64,000 nucleotides of DNA from DATGPD01 sp031423015 (GTDB lineage Bacteria; Planctomycetota; UBA1135; UBA2386), in the NCBI GenBank assembly GCA_031423015.1, contig JANPER010000040.1, forward strand, positions 65,195 through 129,194. Direction: 5' to 3'. The position numbers and the translations under genes were made by a program. This document shows, piece by piece, positions 52,071-61,400 of this stretch. Each line of letters starts with the position of its first letter. Position 1 is the first letter of the stretch. The notes beneath the pieces were generated by a model, which saw only the letters and a list, made by a program, of their open reading frames with translations, was not told the DNA's origin and made no database searches.

Positions 52071-55000
52071 TCACGGCCGCACGTGCATCACGCCCTGCAT
52101 GATGCGCCAGTGCCCGGGGAAGGTGCAGACGTACGGATAGTCGCCAGGCGTCGTCGGCGCGGCAAACTCGAGGGTCGCGGTCTCACCTGGGTTGAGCAGG
52201 CGAATCGAGTGCAGCACGCGCGGGTCGGCGGGCACGAAGTTCTTCGCGAAGCCGTCGGCGCCCATCACGTCGGCGAGCGCGCCGATCGCCTCGAGCGACC
52301 CTGGGGCGAGGATCAACAAGTTGTGCTGCATCGCGTCGGGGTTGTGCAGGACGAGACGCACCGGCCGGCCGGCGGATACCGTGAACTCGGCCTGGTCGTA
52401 GCGCATCTTCTCGGGCAGGGTGCGCAGGGTGACGACCTGCGGGTTGATCGCGGCGAGCGTCGCGCGCAGCGGCGCCGCATCCGCGGCGGGCAGCGCATGC
52501 GCAACCTGCTCGACCAACTCGACCACGCGCTTCCAGGTTGTGCTGTCCCGCTCTGGCGCCGGGGTAGCCGTCGCAACCGTCAGCAAGTCGCGCGCGAGCA
52601 CCCCGGCCAACGCCGGCGGCATCGCCTCGCACCGCAGCTGCAAGAGCGCGTCGACCGCCGCCCCGCGCACCTGATCGGCGCGCACGAGCTGCGCCAGGCA
52701 GGTCAACTTGGCCGCCCGCGCGCCGGGCACGCGCACCGACGCGGCGATCGCCGCGCGGCGCAGAGCCAAGCTGGCATCGACGCTCAGGGCCGATGCCGGA
52801 ATCTCCTGCTTGCGGAACCCCGGCCCGCGCCACGACACGGTCAGGTGGTCGTCGCCACCAGCGTCGGAGTAGGTCACCACGATCGGATGCAGGCCCGCCT
52901 GCAAGTCGATCGTGCCCTGCTTCTCGACCACACCGTGCGGGCCGTCGTTCGCCACGACCTCGCGGTCGTCGATGTAGAGACGCGAGCCATCGTCAGACGC
53001 GGTGAAGAACGTGTACTTCCCGGCCGCCGACACGCTCAGCGTCGCCGAGAGCACCAGCGCATACGGCTCGCTCGCAATCCCGGGCACCTCGTGCGTGAAG
53101 CTCGGGACCGTGCCCGTGGCCTTAGGCGTGAGCGCACCGAGGGTCTCGCGGCGCACGTCCACAAAGCTGCTCGCCTCATACAACGCGAAGGCCACGCCGG
53201 TGACGCCCACCGCGCCGCGAAGGTGTTCCGGCGTCTCGAACATCAGCGGCTGAACGCGCGCCCAGAGGTCGCTGGACTCGCTCGCTGGCTCGCCCGGAAG
53301 TTCACCGCCGAGCGCGATCCCGCGCAGCAACTCGCTGAGCCCGGCGACGCTGCCGCCGGCCGCCTGCCACGCCGGTGCCGCGGAATCAGCAGCGCGCACC
53401 CAAGCACCGTAGGCCGCGGCGCGCACATCGCCGCGCCCGCTGTCGCGCGCGAGCGCCTGCACGTCGGCCAGCTTGCTGGTCAGCTCGGCGGGCGACCAGG
53501 TGACCAGCAGCTCGCTGAGGTCGCCGACCCCGGCCCCGTTCGCCGCCGCACCGCGCAAGGCACCGAGCAACTCGCTGAGCGGAGTCGCGCCGGTCTTGTG
53601 CGCCAGCGCATCCAGCGCGCTGCGTCGTTCGCGCGCCGGCACGCCGGCGCGCCCGAGCAGCGCCTTGCACACCGCCTCGGTGCGCGGCAGATGCGCCAGG
53701 TCCGCGGCGTCGACCATCTCGAGCAACCAGGCGAGGCCGGCCTCGTCGTCGTTTGCAAAGTTTGCAGACCCCTGGCCGGCGCGGATCGCTTCGGTCCACT
53801 GCGGGCGCAGGGTCAGACAGGTCTCGCGCAGCACGTAGCGCAAGAACCGATCGAGCGGCTGGCTCGCGGCGCGCAGCGCGATCTCCGCCGCGCGCGCGCT
53901 GGCAAAGAAGCTGCACGCGCGCACCGCCTCGGCGCGCACCCGCGCATCGGGATCGGCGCATAACCCGGCCAAGACCTCGAGCGCATCGGGGACCGCGTGT
54001 CGTACCTCGCACAGCACGCGCGTCGCCGCGGCGCGCGCGGGCGGCCGCGACGAGCGCAGCATGCGCCGCAGGTGATCGACGTCGACCGCGTCGCACTGCT
54101 GCTGCAACCACAGCGCCTCCAGCAGATGGTGCTCGCGCTCGGGGGCATCGGCGGGCATCGCCGCCACCCACTGTTGCAACGCGTCGAGCACCTTCGCCCG
54201 CGGTCGGCTGGTCAACTCGCGACGCGCGCGGTAGCGCACCGGGTCGTCGCCTTCGGCCAACTGCGCGATCAACGCCGCCTCGCTGGCTTGGTGATTCGGC
54301 TTCGCGGTGAGCTTCGGCCCCTCGTTGCTGCTCACTCGGTAGACGCGGCCGTGCGCGCGGTCGCGGCTCGGGTCGCGCAGGTTGTGCTGCATGTGCCCGA
54401 TGATCGGATTCTGCCAGTCGCTCACGTACACCGCGCCGTCGCCACCGATCTCGAGATCCACCGGCCGGAAGTTCGCGTCGGTCGACGACAGCAGCGGCTC
54501 GACTTCGGTGGCCTTGAAGCCCGCGCCGTCGTCCTCGAAGCGGTACTGCAGGACGCCGAGGAAGCCGATGCAGTTGGTGACCAGCCAGTTGCCCTGCATC
54601 GCGGCGGGGAAGTGCGCGCTCGACAAGATCGCCGTGCCGCCGCATGGGCGCGTGCGCTGGCGATACACGGCCGGCGCGCCACCGACCTTGCGCGGATGCT
54701 CGGTGTGCACCGAGATCGCGGTGCCCCAGTACGGCACGGCGCCCGTGCCGTCGGTGACGAAGTCTTGGCCCCAGCGATCGAACACGTGGCCGTGCGGGTT
54801 GGCGAAGCCGTAGGCCGCGTGCACCTCGAAGCGCTTGCTGCGTGGCTCGAAGCGGAACACGCCGGCGTTGAAGCTGCGCACCGGTGGCCCCCACGGCGTC
54901 TCGACGCCGGTGTGGTGGAAGGTGCCTTCCTGCATGTAGAGCGAGCCGCCCGGGCTGAACACGAAGCTGTTGATCGAGTGGTGCGTGTCGGCCGAGTCGA

Positions 55001-56462
55001 GACCCGAGAGCACGCGCGTGCGCACGTCGGCGCGATCGTCGCCGTCGGTGTCCTGCAAGAACCACAGGTCGGGCACCTGGGCGACGAGCACGCCGCCGTT
55101 CCAGAAGTCGAACCCGGTCGGGTTGTGCAGGTCGGAGGCGAACTCGATGCAACGGTCGGCGCGGCCGTCGCCGTCGTCGTCGGGCAGGATCAGGAGCTTG
55201 TCGTTGCGCGCGGTCTTGGGTTGCCAGTGCGGATAGGTCGGCCACGCCGTCACCCACAGTCGGCCGCGCGGATCGACCGCGGACTGGTTGGGGTTGACCA
55301 GCGCCGGGAACTGCTCTTCCGACGCGAAGAGATTGACCTGCAGGCCCGCCGGCACCGTCATCTTCGCGATTGCCTCTTCGCCGCCGAGGAACACGTGCGC
55401 ACCGTCCTTGCCTTTGCCCTTGATGTTGGTCTCCACCGGCAAGAACGGCGGCGTGTTGCTGTCGTCGACGGCGAGGTCGGCACCGCGCGCCCGCGCCCAG
55501 ATCACGCGATCGCGGTTCTCGGTCATCACGTCGAGCACCTCGAGTTCACGGTTCAGCACGTCGCGGTTGGTCTGCCCCGCCACGAACTGCAGGTCGCCGC
55601 GATCGCCGAAGATCGAGTAGCCGTCGGTGGTGCGGTGGCGGTGGAACCACGCGTCGTTCTTGGCGAGCACCGCGGTACGGATCGCGGCCTCGTGCGCCGC
55701 CGCCGGACGCGCACCGACAAAGAGCGCGGCGTCGATGAGGTCGGCGAGGCGTCGGTTGCCAGACTCAGTCAGACGAATCCCGTCGATCGTCCACGGCTCG
55801 CCGCCCTTCAAATACGCCGCGCGCGTCGGCGCGAAGAGATCGACGAAGGCCGCCCCGTTCGCCGCGGCCACCTTCTGCATCGCCGCCGTGTAGGTCGCCA
55901 GGCGCGCGTTGATCGCACCCGGATCGGGAAGCGAAGGCTCCGCCAGCTTCTCTTGCGCGATCGGCGAGAACAGTACGACGCGCGTCTCACCCTTGCCGAA
56001 CGTCTGATGGCGCACGTGGTGCACGTAGGTCGTCAGGTCGGCTTCGAACTTCGGGAGCCCTGGGTCGCCGACGAACGACTCGTTCCGCCCAAAGAAGGCG
56101 AACACCACGTCGGCCTTGCAGCGCGTCAGGTGCTGGTCGGGCGTGCCGAAGTTCTTCGAGCGCGGTCGCACGCTCACTTCGTCGCCGGCAACCCCGAGGT
56201 CGCGCACCACGAGTTCGTGCTGCGGGAAGCGCGCGTGCAGCAGCGTCTCCAACCAACCGTCGTGCTGTGTGCGCTCGGCGAGACCGTCACCGACGATCGC
56301 GATGTGATCGCCGCTTTGCAGAGTGAACGCCATCGCCTTTGGCGCGGCGTGCGCTTGCGCCAGGTCTAGGGTCACCAAGGTGACGATGGATGGCTTCCGC
56401 TCGCAGCCGGCGGCGATCATGGCAAGAGCACAGACGATGAGGGAACGGCGCGCGCACGGCAT
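52071..56462 (-). CDS. Giant exported lipoprotein: SGNH, dehydrogenase propeller, HEAT, PA14, cupredoxin
   Basis: This protein has about 1463 residues. The N-terminus MPCARRSLIVCALAMIAAGC is a lipoprotein signal. Numbering from ATG 56495: an SGNH-hydrolase-like domain (about 55-260) has IAIVGDGLAERTQHDGW, AFFGRNES and DGIRLTESGNRRLADL, with Gly in the usual Ser position of GDS. A TIGR02604-type dehydrogenase propeller (about 380-740) contains DPRGRLWVTAWPTYPHW and DGDGRADR. HEAT repeats follow (about 750-1080), then PA14 (about 1150-1280, SDDGSRLYIDDREV), then a C-terminal blue-copper domain with ligands in AMQHNLL and CTFPGHWRIM. The CxxCH haem motif usual in this family is absent. Its leader DNA is duplicated at 58115-58193. 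Confidence 0.88.
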   Translation of the reverse strand: MPCARRSLIVCALAMIAAGCERKPSIVTLVTLDLAQAHAAPKAMAFTLQSGDHIAIVGDGLAERTQHDGWLETLLHARFPQHELVVRDLGVAGDEVSVRPRSKNFGTPDQHLTRCKADVVFAFFGRNESFVGDPGLPKFEADLTTYVHHVRHQTFGKGETRVVLFSPIAQEKLAEPSLPDPGAINARLATYTAAMQKVAAANGAAFVDLFAPTRAAYLKGGEPWTIDGIRLTESGNRRLADLIDAALFVGARPAAAHEAAIRTAVLAKNDAWFHRHRTTDGYSIFGDRGDLQFVAGQTNRDVLNRELEVLDVMTENRDRVIWARARGADLAVDDSNTPPFLPVETNIKGKGKDGAHVFLGGEEAIAKMTVPAGLQVNLFASEEQFPALVNPNQSAVDPRGRLWVTAWPTYPHWQPKTARNDKLLILPDDDGDGRADRCIEFASDLHNPTGFDFWNGGVLVAQVPDLWFLQDTDGDDRADVRTRVLSGLDSADTHHSINSFVFSPGGSLYMQEGTFHHTGVETPWGPPVRSFNAGVFRFEPRSKRFEVHAAYGFANPHGHVFDRWGQDFVTDGTGAVPYWGTAISVHTEHPRKVGGAPAVYRQRTRPCGGTAILSSAHFPAAMQGNWLVTNCIGFLGVLQYRFEDDGAGFKATEVEPLLSSTDANFRPVDLEIGGDGAVYVSDWQNPIIGHMQHNLRDPSRDRAHGRVYRVSSNEGPKLTAKPNHQASEAALIAQLAEGDDPVRYRARRELTSRPRAKVLDALQQWVAAMPADAPEREHHLLEALWLQQQCDAVDVDHLRRMLRSSRPPARAAATRVLCEVRHAVPDALEVLAGLCADPDARVRAEAVRACSFFASARAAEIALRAASQPLDRFLRYVLRETCLTLRPQWTEAIRAGQGSANFANDDEAGLAWLLEMVDAADLAHLPRTEAVCKALLGRAGVPARERRSALDALAHKTGATPLSELLGALRGAAANGAGVGDLSELLVTWSPAELTSKLADVQALARDSGRGDVRAAAYGAWVRAADSAAPAWQAAGGSVAGLSELLRGIALGGELPGEPASESSDLWARVQPLMFETPEHLRGAVGVTGVAFALYEASSFVDVRRETLGALTPKATGTVPSFTHEVPGIASEPYALVLSATLSVSAAGKYTFFTASDDGSRLYIDDREVVANDGPHGVVEKQGTIDLQAGLHPIVVTYSDAGGDDHLTVSWRGPGFRKQEIPASALSVDASLALRRAAIAASVRVPGARAAKLTCLAQLVRADQVRGAAVDALLQLRCEAMPPALAGVLARDLLTVATATPAPERDSTTWKRVVELVEQVAHALPAADAAPLRATLAAINPQVVTLRTLPEKMRYDQAEFTVSAGRPVRLVLHNPDAMQHNLLILAPGSLEAIGALADVMGADGFAKNFVPADPRVLHSIRLLNPGETATLEFAAPTTPGDYPYVCTFPGHWRIMQGVMHVRP

Positions 56463-56507
56463 GGGACACACAGCGTCCCGCTGCGGGCCGGACAAGTCGA
56501 GGGTCAG
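56429..56507 (-). repeat. Leader of the giant gene, first copy of a 79-bp duplication
   Basis: This covers the start region of the giant lipoprotein gene and 45 bp upstream of ATG 56462. It recurs in the same orientation at 58115-58193 with three mismatches by hand count, one of which changes the ATG at 56462 to ATA. Confidence 0.82.
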
Positions 56508-56509
56508 CC

Positions 56510-56964
56510 TACGCCACGACTGGCTTCTGCACCGGGAACTGGTTCGCGGGGCACTCGACCAGCGCGGGCATCTTTTGGAACTACACCAACCCGTACACGA
56601 AGTTTCCCGCGCTCGACGGCGGTTTCTGCTGCGACCAACGCACGCTGTACGACGTGCGTACCAACACGCTGGTCTGGTACCTGCAGTACGACAAGTCGGT
56701 CTTCACCATCCGTGGCTCGGCGCGTGTCGCGTACTCGACCGGCGGCAACATCCCGACCAACACCTGGGGGTCGTACGTCTTCGACCCCCAGTCCTTCGGC
56801 CGACCCGTGCTCGAGTGGCTCGACTACCCCCGAACCCTCGCCATCCCTCCACCAGCCGCCCGCCGCCGAGTCATCGCACCTCCCGCGACTGTGACGCGCC
56901 ATGCCGGCTGCGGACTGCGACTGGTGTCGACCTACGCGGCAGCCATGGACTTGGCTCGCTCGTA
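56510..56964 (+). pseudogene. Fragment of a secreted-protein gene
   Basis: A plus-strand frame without a start reads TGFCTGNWFAGHSTSAGIFW, then FPALDGGFCCDQRTLYDVRT, NTLVWYLQYDKSVFTIRGSA and TWGSYVFDPQSF. After about 56800 it degenerates into Pro/Arg-rich, frame-neutral sequence and stops at 56964. It looks like an internal piece of a beta-rich exported protein; no intact copy is in the window. It directly abuts the leader of the giant lipoprotein gene. Confidence 0.5.
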
Positions 56965-57183
56965 GAGGGTCTCTGGCGCGATGTCGGCGCCTGTCGGCCA
57001 CGCTACGGTGCCGCCTTCGAGGAAGAACTTCTGGAAGGTGCTGACATCCTTCAGCGCTTCGAAGACTGGGCCCTCGAGCCAATCGGCGAAGTCGACCGTG
57101 CCCTCGAGGCCATCGTTGAAGGTCAAGTGGATCCGATACTCGCCGCGAGACTCCGCACGGATCACAGACGGAAGGAACTGCAT
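56932..57183 (-). CDS. DUF2442 family protein
   Basis: This 83-residue protein reads MQFLPSVIRAESRGEYRIHL, then FNDGLEGTVDFADWLEGPVF and TVAWPTGADIAPETLYERA, all typical of DUF2442. It lies 9 bp downstream of the DUF4160 gene on the same strand. The two families are commonly found side by side and have been proposed to be toxin-antitoxin-like; neither biochemical role is established. It overlaps the end of the plus-strand fragment at 56510-56964 by a few codons, which is consistent with that fragment being non-functional. Confidence 0.82.
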   Translation of the reverse strand: MQFLPSVIRAESRGEYRIHLTFNDGLEGTVDFADWLEGPVFEALKDVSTFQKFFLEGGTVAWPTGADIAPETLYERAKSMAAA

Positions 57184-57192
57184 GATGCTTGG

Positions 57193-57453
57193 CTACTCCA
57201 GTGGGGCAATTCGTTCGAGGGTCTCGCCAACCCGCATGCGTTTCCAGTTGCTATCGAGCTCGTCGCGATGCGTGGTTGCCCAGTCCTTGATCAGACGCAG
57301 GGCCACGCGCGATCGGATTGCGCCTGCCAGCACCTCGCCGTCGAACGTAACCGTCGCTTGCTGACCCTGGTGCTCCGCGTGAAAGTGTGGCACTCCGTGC
57401 TCGCGATAGAACATGCGGATGATGATGCCGAAGAAGACCGAGATGACCGGCAC
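57193..57453 (-). CDS. DUF4160 family protein
   Basis: This 86-residue protein is MPVISVFFGIIIRMFYREHG, then VPHFHAEHQGQQATVTFDGE and ALRLIKDWATTHRDELDSNW, ending LERIAPLE. The family hallmark is the His-rich GVPHFHAEH segment. It starts a two-gene unit with the DUF2442 gene, 9 bp apart. The pair is small, complete and lies among degraded DNA, which fits a mobile addiction-type or nuclease-related module, but this is inferred from genome context of these families. Confidence 0.85.
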   Translation of the reverse strand: MPVISVFFGIIIRMFYREHGVPHFHAEHQGQQATVTFDGEVLAGAIRSRVALRLIKDWATTHRDELDSNWKRMRVGETLERIAPLE

Positions 57454-57614
57454 GGCTCGAGTATAGCCATCGTCTCCGAGAGCCGGCGGACGTTGACATC
57501 AACGATGTCCGTCGTACTGCGAACTGCACTGCTGGCTCTCAGTTCGGAGCGCAGCGACAACCTGGGCCGAAGCGGTGTCGCACAGCTCTGCAGCCAGGCG
57601 CGCACCAGGATCAG

Positions 57615-57647
57615 GGCGGGATGGCAAGCACCGGGGCGCATCCCGCC
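57615..57647 (-). terminator. Hairpin between WD40 relic and DUF4160 gene
   Basis: GGCGGGATG pairs with CATCCCGCC across a 15-nt loop. It lies 53 bp after the end of the WD40 relic and 160 bp upstream of the DUF4160 start. There is no T-tract. Confidence 0.35.
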
Positions 57648-57699
57648 ACTATCGACATTCCACGCCGCAGCACCAAGGTGTCCTACGGCTCCGGCGGCC

Positions 57700-58114
57700 T
57701 CAGTGCCCCGCCGTCGCGTCCGCGATCCGTACCTCGCCGTTCTCGCAGCACGACGCGAGTATCAGATGATCGACGCTCCAGGCCACGCCGGTGACGACCG
57801 AATCGTGGCGCAGGGTCAGCACCTGCGTGTGCGTGGTCGAGTCCCAGACCCGCACGCAAAGTTGCGCTTGATGGCGAACTTGTCGCGGACTTCGCCGCGG
57901 TCCGAATCGATCACGCCGAAGCGATCGTCCCACGTGCAACGGCCGAGCCAGCGCCCGTCGGCGCTCCAGACGATGTGGTGCACGGCGGCGTCCTCGACCA
58001 CCACCGGCGCGCCAGCGGCATCGAACGGGTTCGCAATCCAGACGCTACGCGCCGACGCCACCGCCAAGCGATCGTCGCACGGGTTCCAGGCCAGCCGCCC
58101 CCAGCCGGGCGCGC
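57700..58114 (-). pseudogene. Frameshifted WD40-repeat gene relic
   Basis: Two minus-strand frames together read like one WD40 protein. The first has GRLAWNPCDDRLAVASARSV, HHIVWSADGRWLGRCTWDDR and DSDRGEVRDKF. After a shift near 57860 the second has CVRVWDSTTHTQVLTLRHDS, VTGVAWSVDHLILASCCENG and EVRIADATAGH followed by a stop at 57700. Its 5' end is fused to the 79-bp leader copy of the giant lipoprotein gene at 58115-58193. This is a chimeric, probably dead gene; it resembles the WD40 part of the kinase at 36785-40075 only in family. Confidence 0.65.
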
Positions 58115-58193
58115 CACAGACGATGAGGGAACGGCGCGCGCACGGTATGGGACACACAGCGTCCCGCTGCGGGCCGGTCAAGTCGAGCGTCAG
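58115..58193 (-). repeat. Second copy of the 79-bp leader duplication
   Basis: This is a copy of 56429-56507 with three mismatches, joined directly to the WD40 relic. It carries the upstream region and first codons of the giant lipoprotein gene but no further part. Confidence 0.82.
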
Positions 58194-58425
58194 AGCAGCG
58201 GCTAGGCTGAAGTGCCGACCTCACCGTGTCGGTTTATCTGTTGCCGCGCATCGGCGAGGAGGATCAAGGCTGACGCATCGACGCTCTTCGATCGGCTCGA
58301 AGTCGCCGGACAGTAGCCGGAAGCGCCGTGGCGCAACGGCACGTGGCCTGACATGGGGTTGCCCGCACTGCTTCCTCATGGACGGCGTCAGCCCGACGCG
58401 TCAGCACGGTCGCTGAACCACCGGG
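58194..58425. other. Gap without a recognisable gene
   Basis: No supported coding frame was found. A short plus-strand reading TWGCPHCFLMDGVSPTRQHG with a CxxC is too short to interpret. The region ends at the stop of the kinase-FGE gene. Confidence 0.35.
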
Positions 58426-61400
58426 TTATCGACGGACCTGCGGACTCGCGTCCGACGGCGGATTCCTTAGCGACGCCACCAACCGGAAGCCGTCGTTGAA
58501 GCCGGCCCGCGACGCGTCTCCGCCGTTGTCGGATGCAGCCCGGAACAACCGCACATCGGCGGCATTCCAGGCCCCGCCACGCCACGCTCGGACGCTGCCG
58601 TAGTTGGGGTCGGAGTAGCCGATGTCCAAGAGCCACTCGAACACGCCGCCGCAGAGGTCCCGCACGGCGAACGTGGACTCGTCCGCGAGAAAGCTCAACC
58701 CGGGCTCCCGCACGGGGTTCGGCCGGGACTTCCGGCCACCGCAGAACGACCAGGAGAACGCGTCGCCCCACGGGTAGACACGCCCGTCGGCGCCGCGCGC
58801 AGCCTTTTCCCACTGCTCCTTGCTCGGCAATGCGTAGGTCCACGCTTCGCCGCGACTCAGCGCTAGGCGGTTGCGCCACGCCACGTAGGCATCGGCGTCG
58901 ACGCCGGCGATGTCGCACACCGGACAGCGCGGATCCACATCGGGAATGAAGCGCCCGTCGCCAGCGCGGGTCCATGACGGCACCCTGAGGATGCGTCGAG
59001 GCACGCGGGTCACCGTTCCTTGACTGCCCGCCGCGTCGATCTCCAGGCGCGTAGCTGGGTCGTTGACGAACTCGGCGTACTCGCCGACCGTGACCTCTCT
59101 CTGGGCGATGAAGAACCCAGGCAGGTCCGTCACCCGGCGCGCAATGGCGCCAACCGCGTCCGGGTCTCCGCCGAAGATGCTCGGACACGGCGCCACATAC
59201 ACAAACCCCGGCGGGGTGATTCCTGCGCGCAGCAGGTCGGCACGTAGCACGACCGGCCCCGAGCTGGGGATCTCGAACGGAAGCCGCAGATCGTCGTAGC
59301 CCGGCATCCCCGCGACCAGGAGGTACGAACCCGCGGGCACGGACACATCCACCAGCGGCAGCGTGCCCACTGCATTGTCCGACCCGAACACCAGTGGGTA
59401 GGCGGTGACCACTCCCTCGATGCCCGACAGTCGCCCAGACGGGAGCACGAGCGTTCGGGCGACTCCACCCGAGAGAATCCCCAGTTCCAGGTCGGCGCCG
59501 AGTACGACATGCGCGAGCGCCTCTGCGGCGTCGCCGACTCGAAGTCCAAGGTCATTCCAAGGGGACACACCACGGCGGGTCGAGACGGTCCGTCGACCGT
59601 CCTTGGCGGCGAACACGACATCGTAGTTCGCTCCTTCGACCAGGCTCGCCTGGGCAGCGACCGCGTCGTTGGGGACGTGTACGGCGGAGCCCGCGAGTCC
59701 AGTGAGCCGATCGAGGCAGACTACGCCCGCACGCGCAGCCGGGCCGTCGGCGTCGAGCTCGATGACCAAGACCGCGCCCGCAACGGGTGCGCCCGCAACT
59801 CGCGTGATCAGATCCCGCGCGCATAGGCCGATCGCAGCAGCCGGCGACCCACTCGTCACCGAGGTGACCGACAGGGCGACCTCCGCGGACGTGAGCAGCT
59901 CGACGCCATCGTTGGCCGCCGGCGTCCGGGCCGCGGAGCGCGGCAGATGGAAGGGAACCGGAACGAGGCGAGGCTCTCCGTCGTCGCGCAGACCAGACTG
60001 GAGCTGAAACCGGAAGAGATGGAGTTCGGCACCGCGTGGCGACCCGTCGAGGGAGAGTGAGGCGGTTCCTTCGAGCTCGGGAAGGTGCCGGCCCTCGATG
60101 TCGTACACCTCGACTCGAACGCGATGCGCCGCGGTCATGGGGATGTCGTGTGCGCTGCGCGTCGCACGCCAGCGAATCATGTAGAGGTCCGCCATCGCTC
60201 GACGCACGGCCGGTGTGCCGGGGACGTGTCGCTCGGCCCGGTTCAGTGCATCGATCGCGCCGGCCAGATGCGTCTCGGCGCTGACGATCAGGGGACCCAC
60301 CGTCTCTGCTTCGCGGGCCCACGCGAGTGGATCGGCACTCGGGTGGAACGCGAAGAGTTCCTCTTGCTCGAGGATCTCCACCCGGGCGCGCGAACTCACG
60401 ATCGCTGCCATGCTGCGCTCACAGGCATCCAACTCGACTCTCGCCTCTTCGATCGCACGCCCGTGATCGGCCTCCGCCCGGGCTGCGGCGACCGCCGACC
60501 GAAGATCCCGTGCCTCGATGCTGTTCTGGTCGAGGGCTGTGACCCGCTCGAGACTCAGTTGCGCCTGCGACAGGTCCTTGCCCGCGAGCGCGGCGTGGGT
60601 CTCTGTCACAGCGGCGCGAAACTCGGCACGCGCCTGCATCCGCTGGACGAAGACGACGACGCCCAGACCGGCGGTGGCCAACAACAGCGCCGCGGCCGCC
60701 GCGGTCGGCCAAGGATTGCGCAGGAGGAGGCGTCGCGCGCGCGTCCCGAGCCCTGCCGCTCTGGCGCGAATCGGTCGGAGGTTGAGCAGATTGCGAAGGT
60801 CCTCGGCGAAAGCCAGGGCCGAGGGATACCGGCGCGATGGGTCCTTCTCGATCGCAGTCAGGCAAACGATCTCCAGATCGCGTGGAATCTGGGCATTCCA
60901 GCGTCGCGGGGGCGCTGGTTCGCTGTTGAGCACTGCGTTGAAGACCTCTTGCGTGGTGTCCCCAGTGAACGGCCGACGCAAGGTGAGGGCCTCGTAGAGG
61001 GTGATGCCGAGCCCGTACACGTCGGTGCTCGGTCCTACGGGGCTGCGCCCCGAGATCTGCTCGGGCGCCATGTAGGCCGGAGTACCGGGACCACTCCCGT
61101 CGCGCGTGACGGTCACCGCGTCGTCACCCCGTGCGAGTCCGAAGTCTACGAGGCATGGCTCGCCGGCACGGTCCACCATGATGTTGCCGGGCTTGACGTC
61201 GCGGTGAACGATGCCGGTGCGGTGCACGTGCTCCAGTGCATCCGCGAGCTTTGCGACCAACCTTGCAACCGACTCGACATACGAGCCAGCATGCGTGGCT
61301 TCGCGAGGTAGGGGCTGAGGCTGACCACCTACGAGTGCAGGCAGCAGTGCATCAGGTCCGAACGCCTCCACGTCGTCGCCGGCGAGCCGATCGAGGATCG

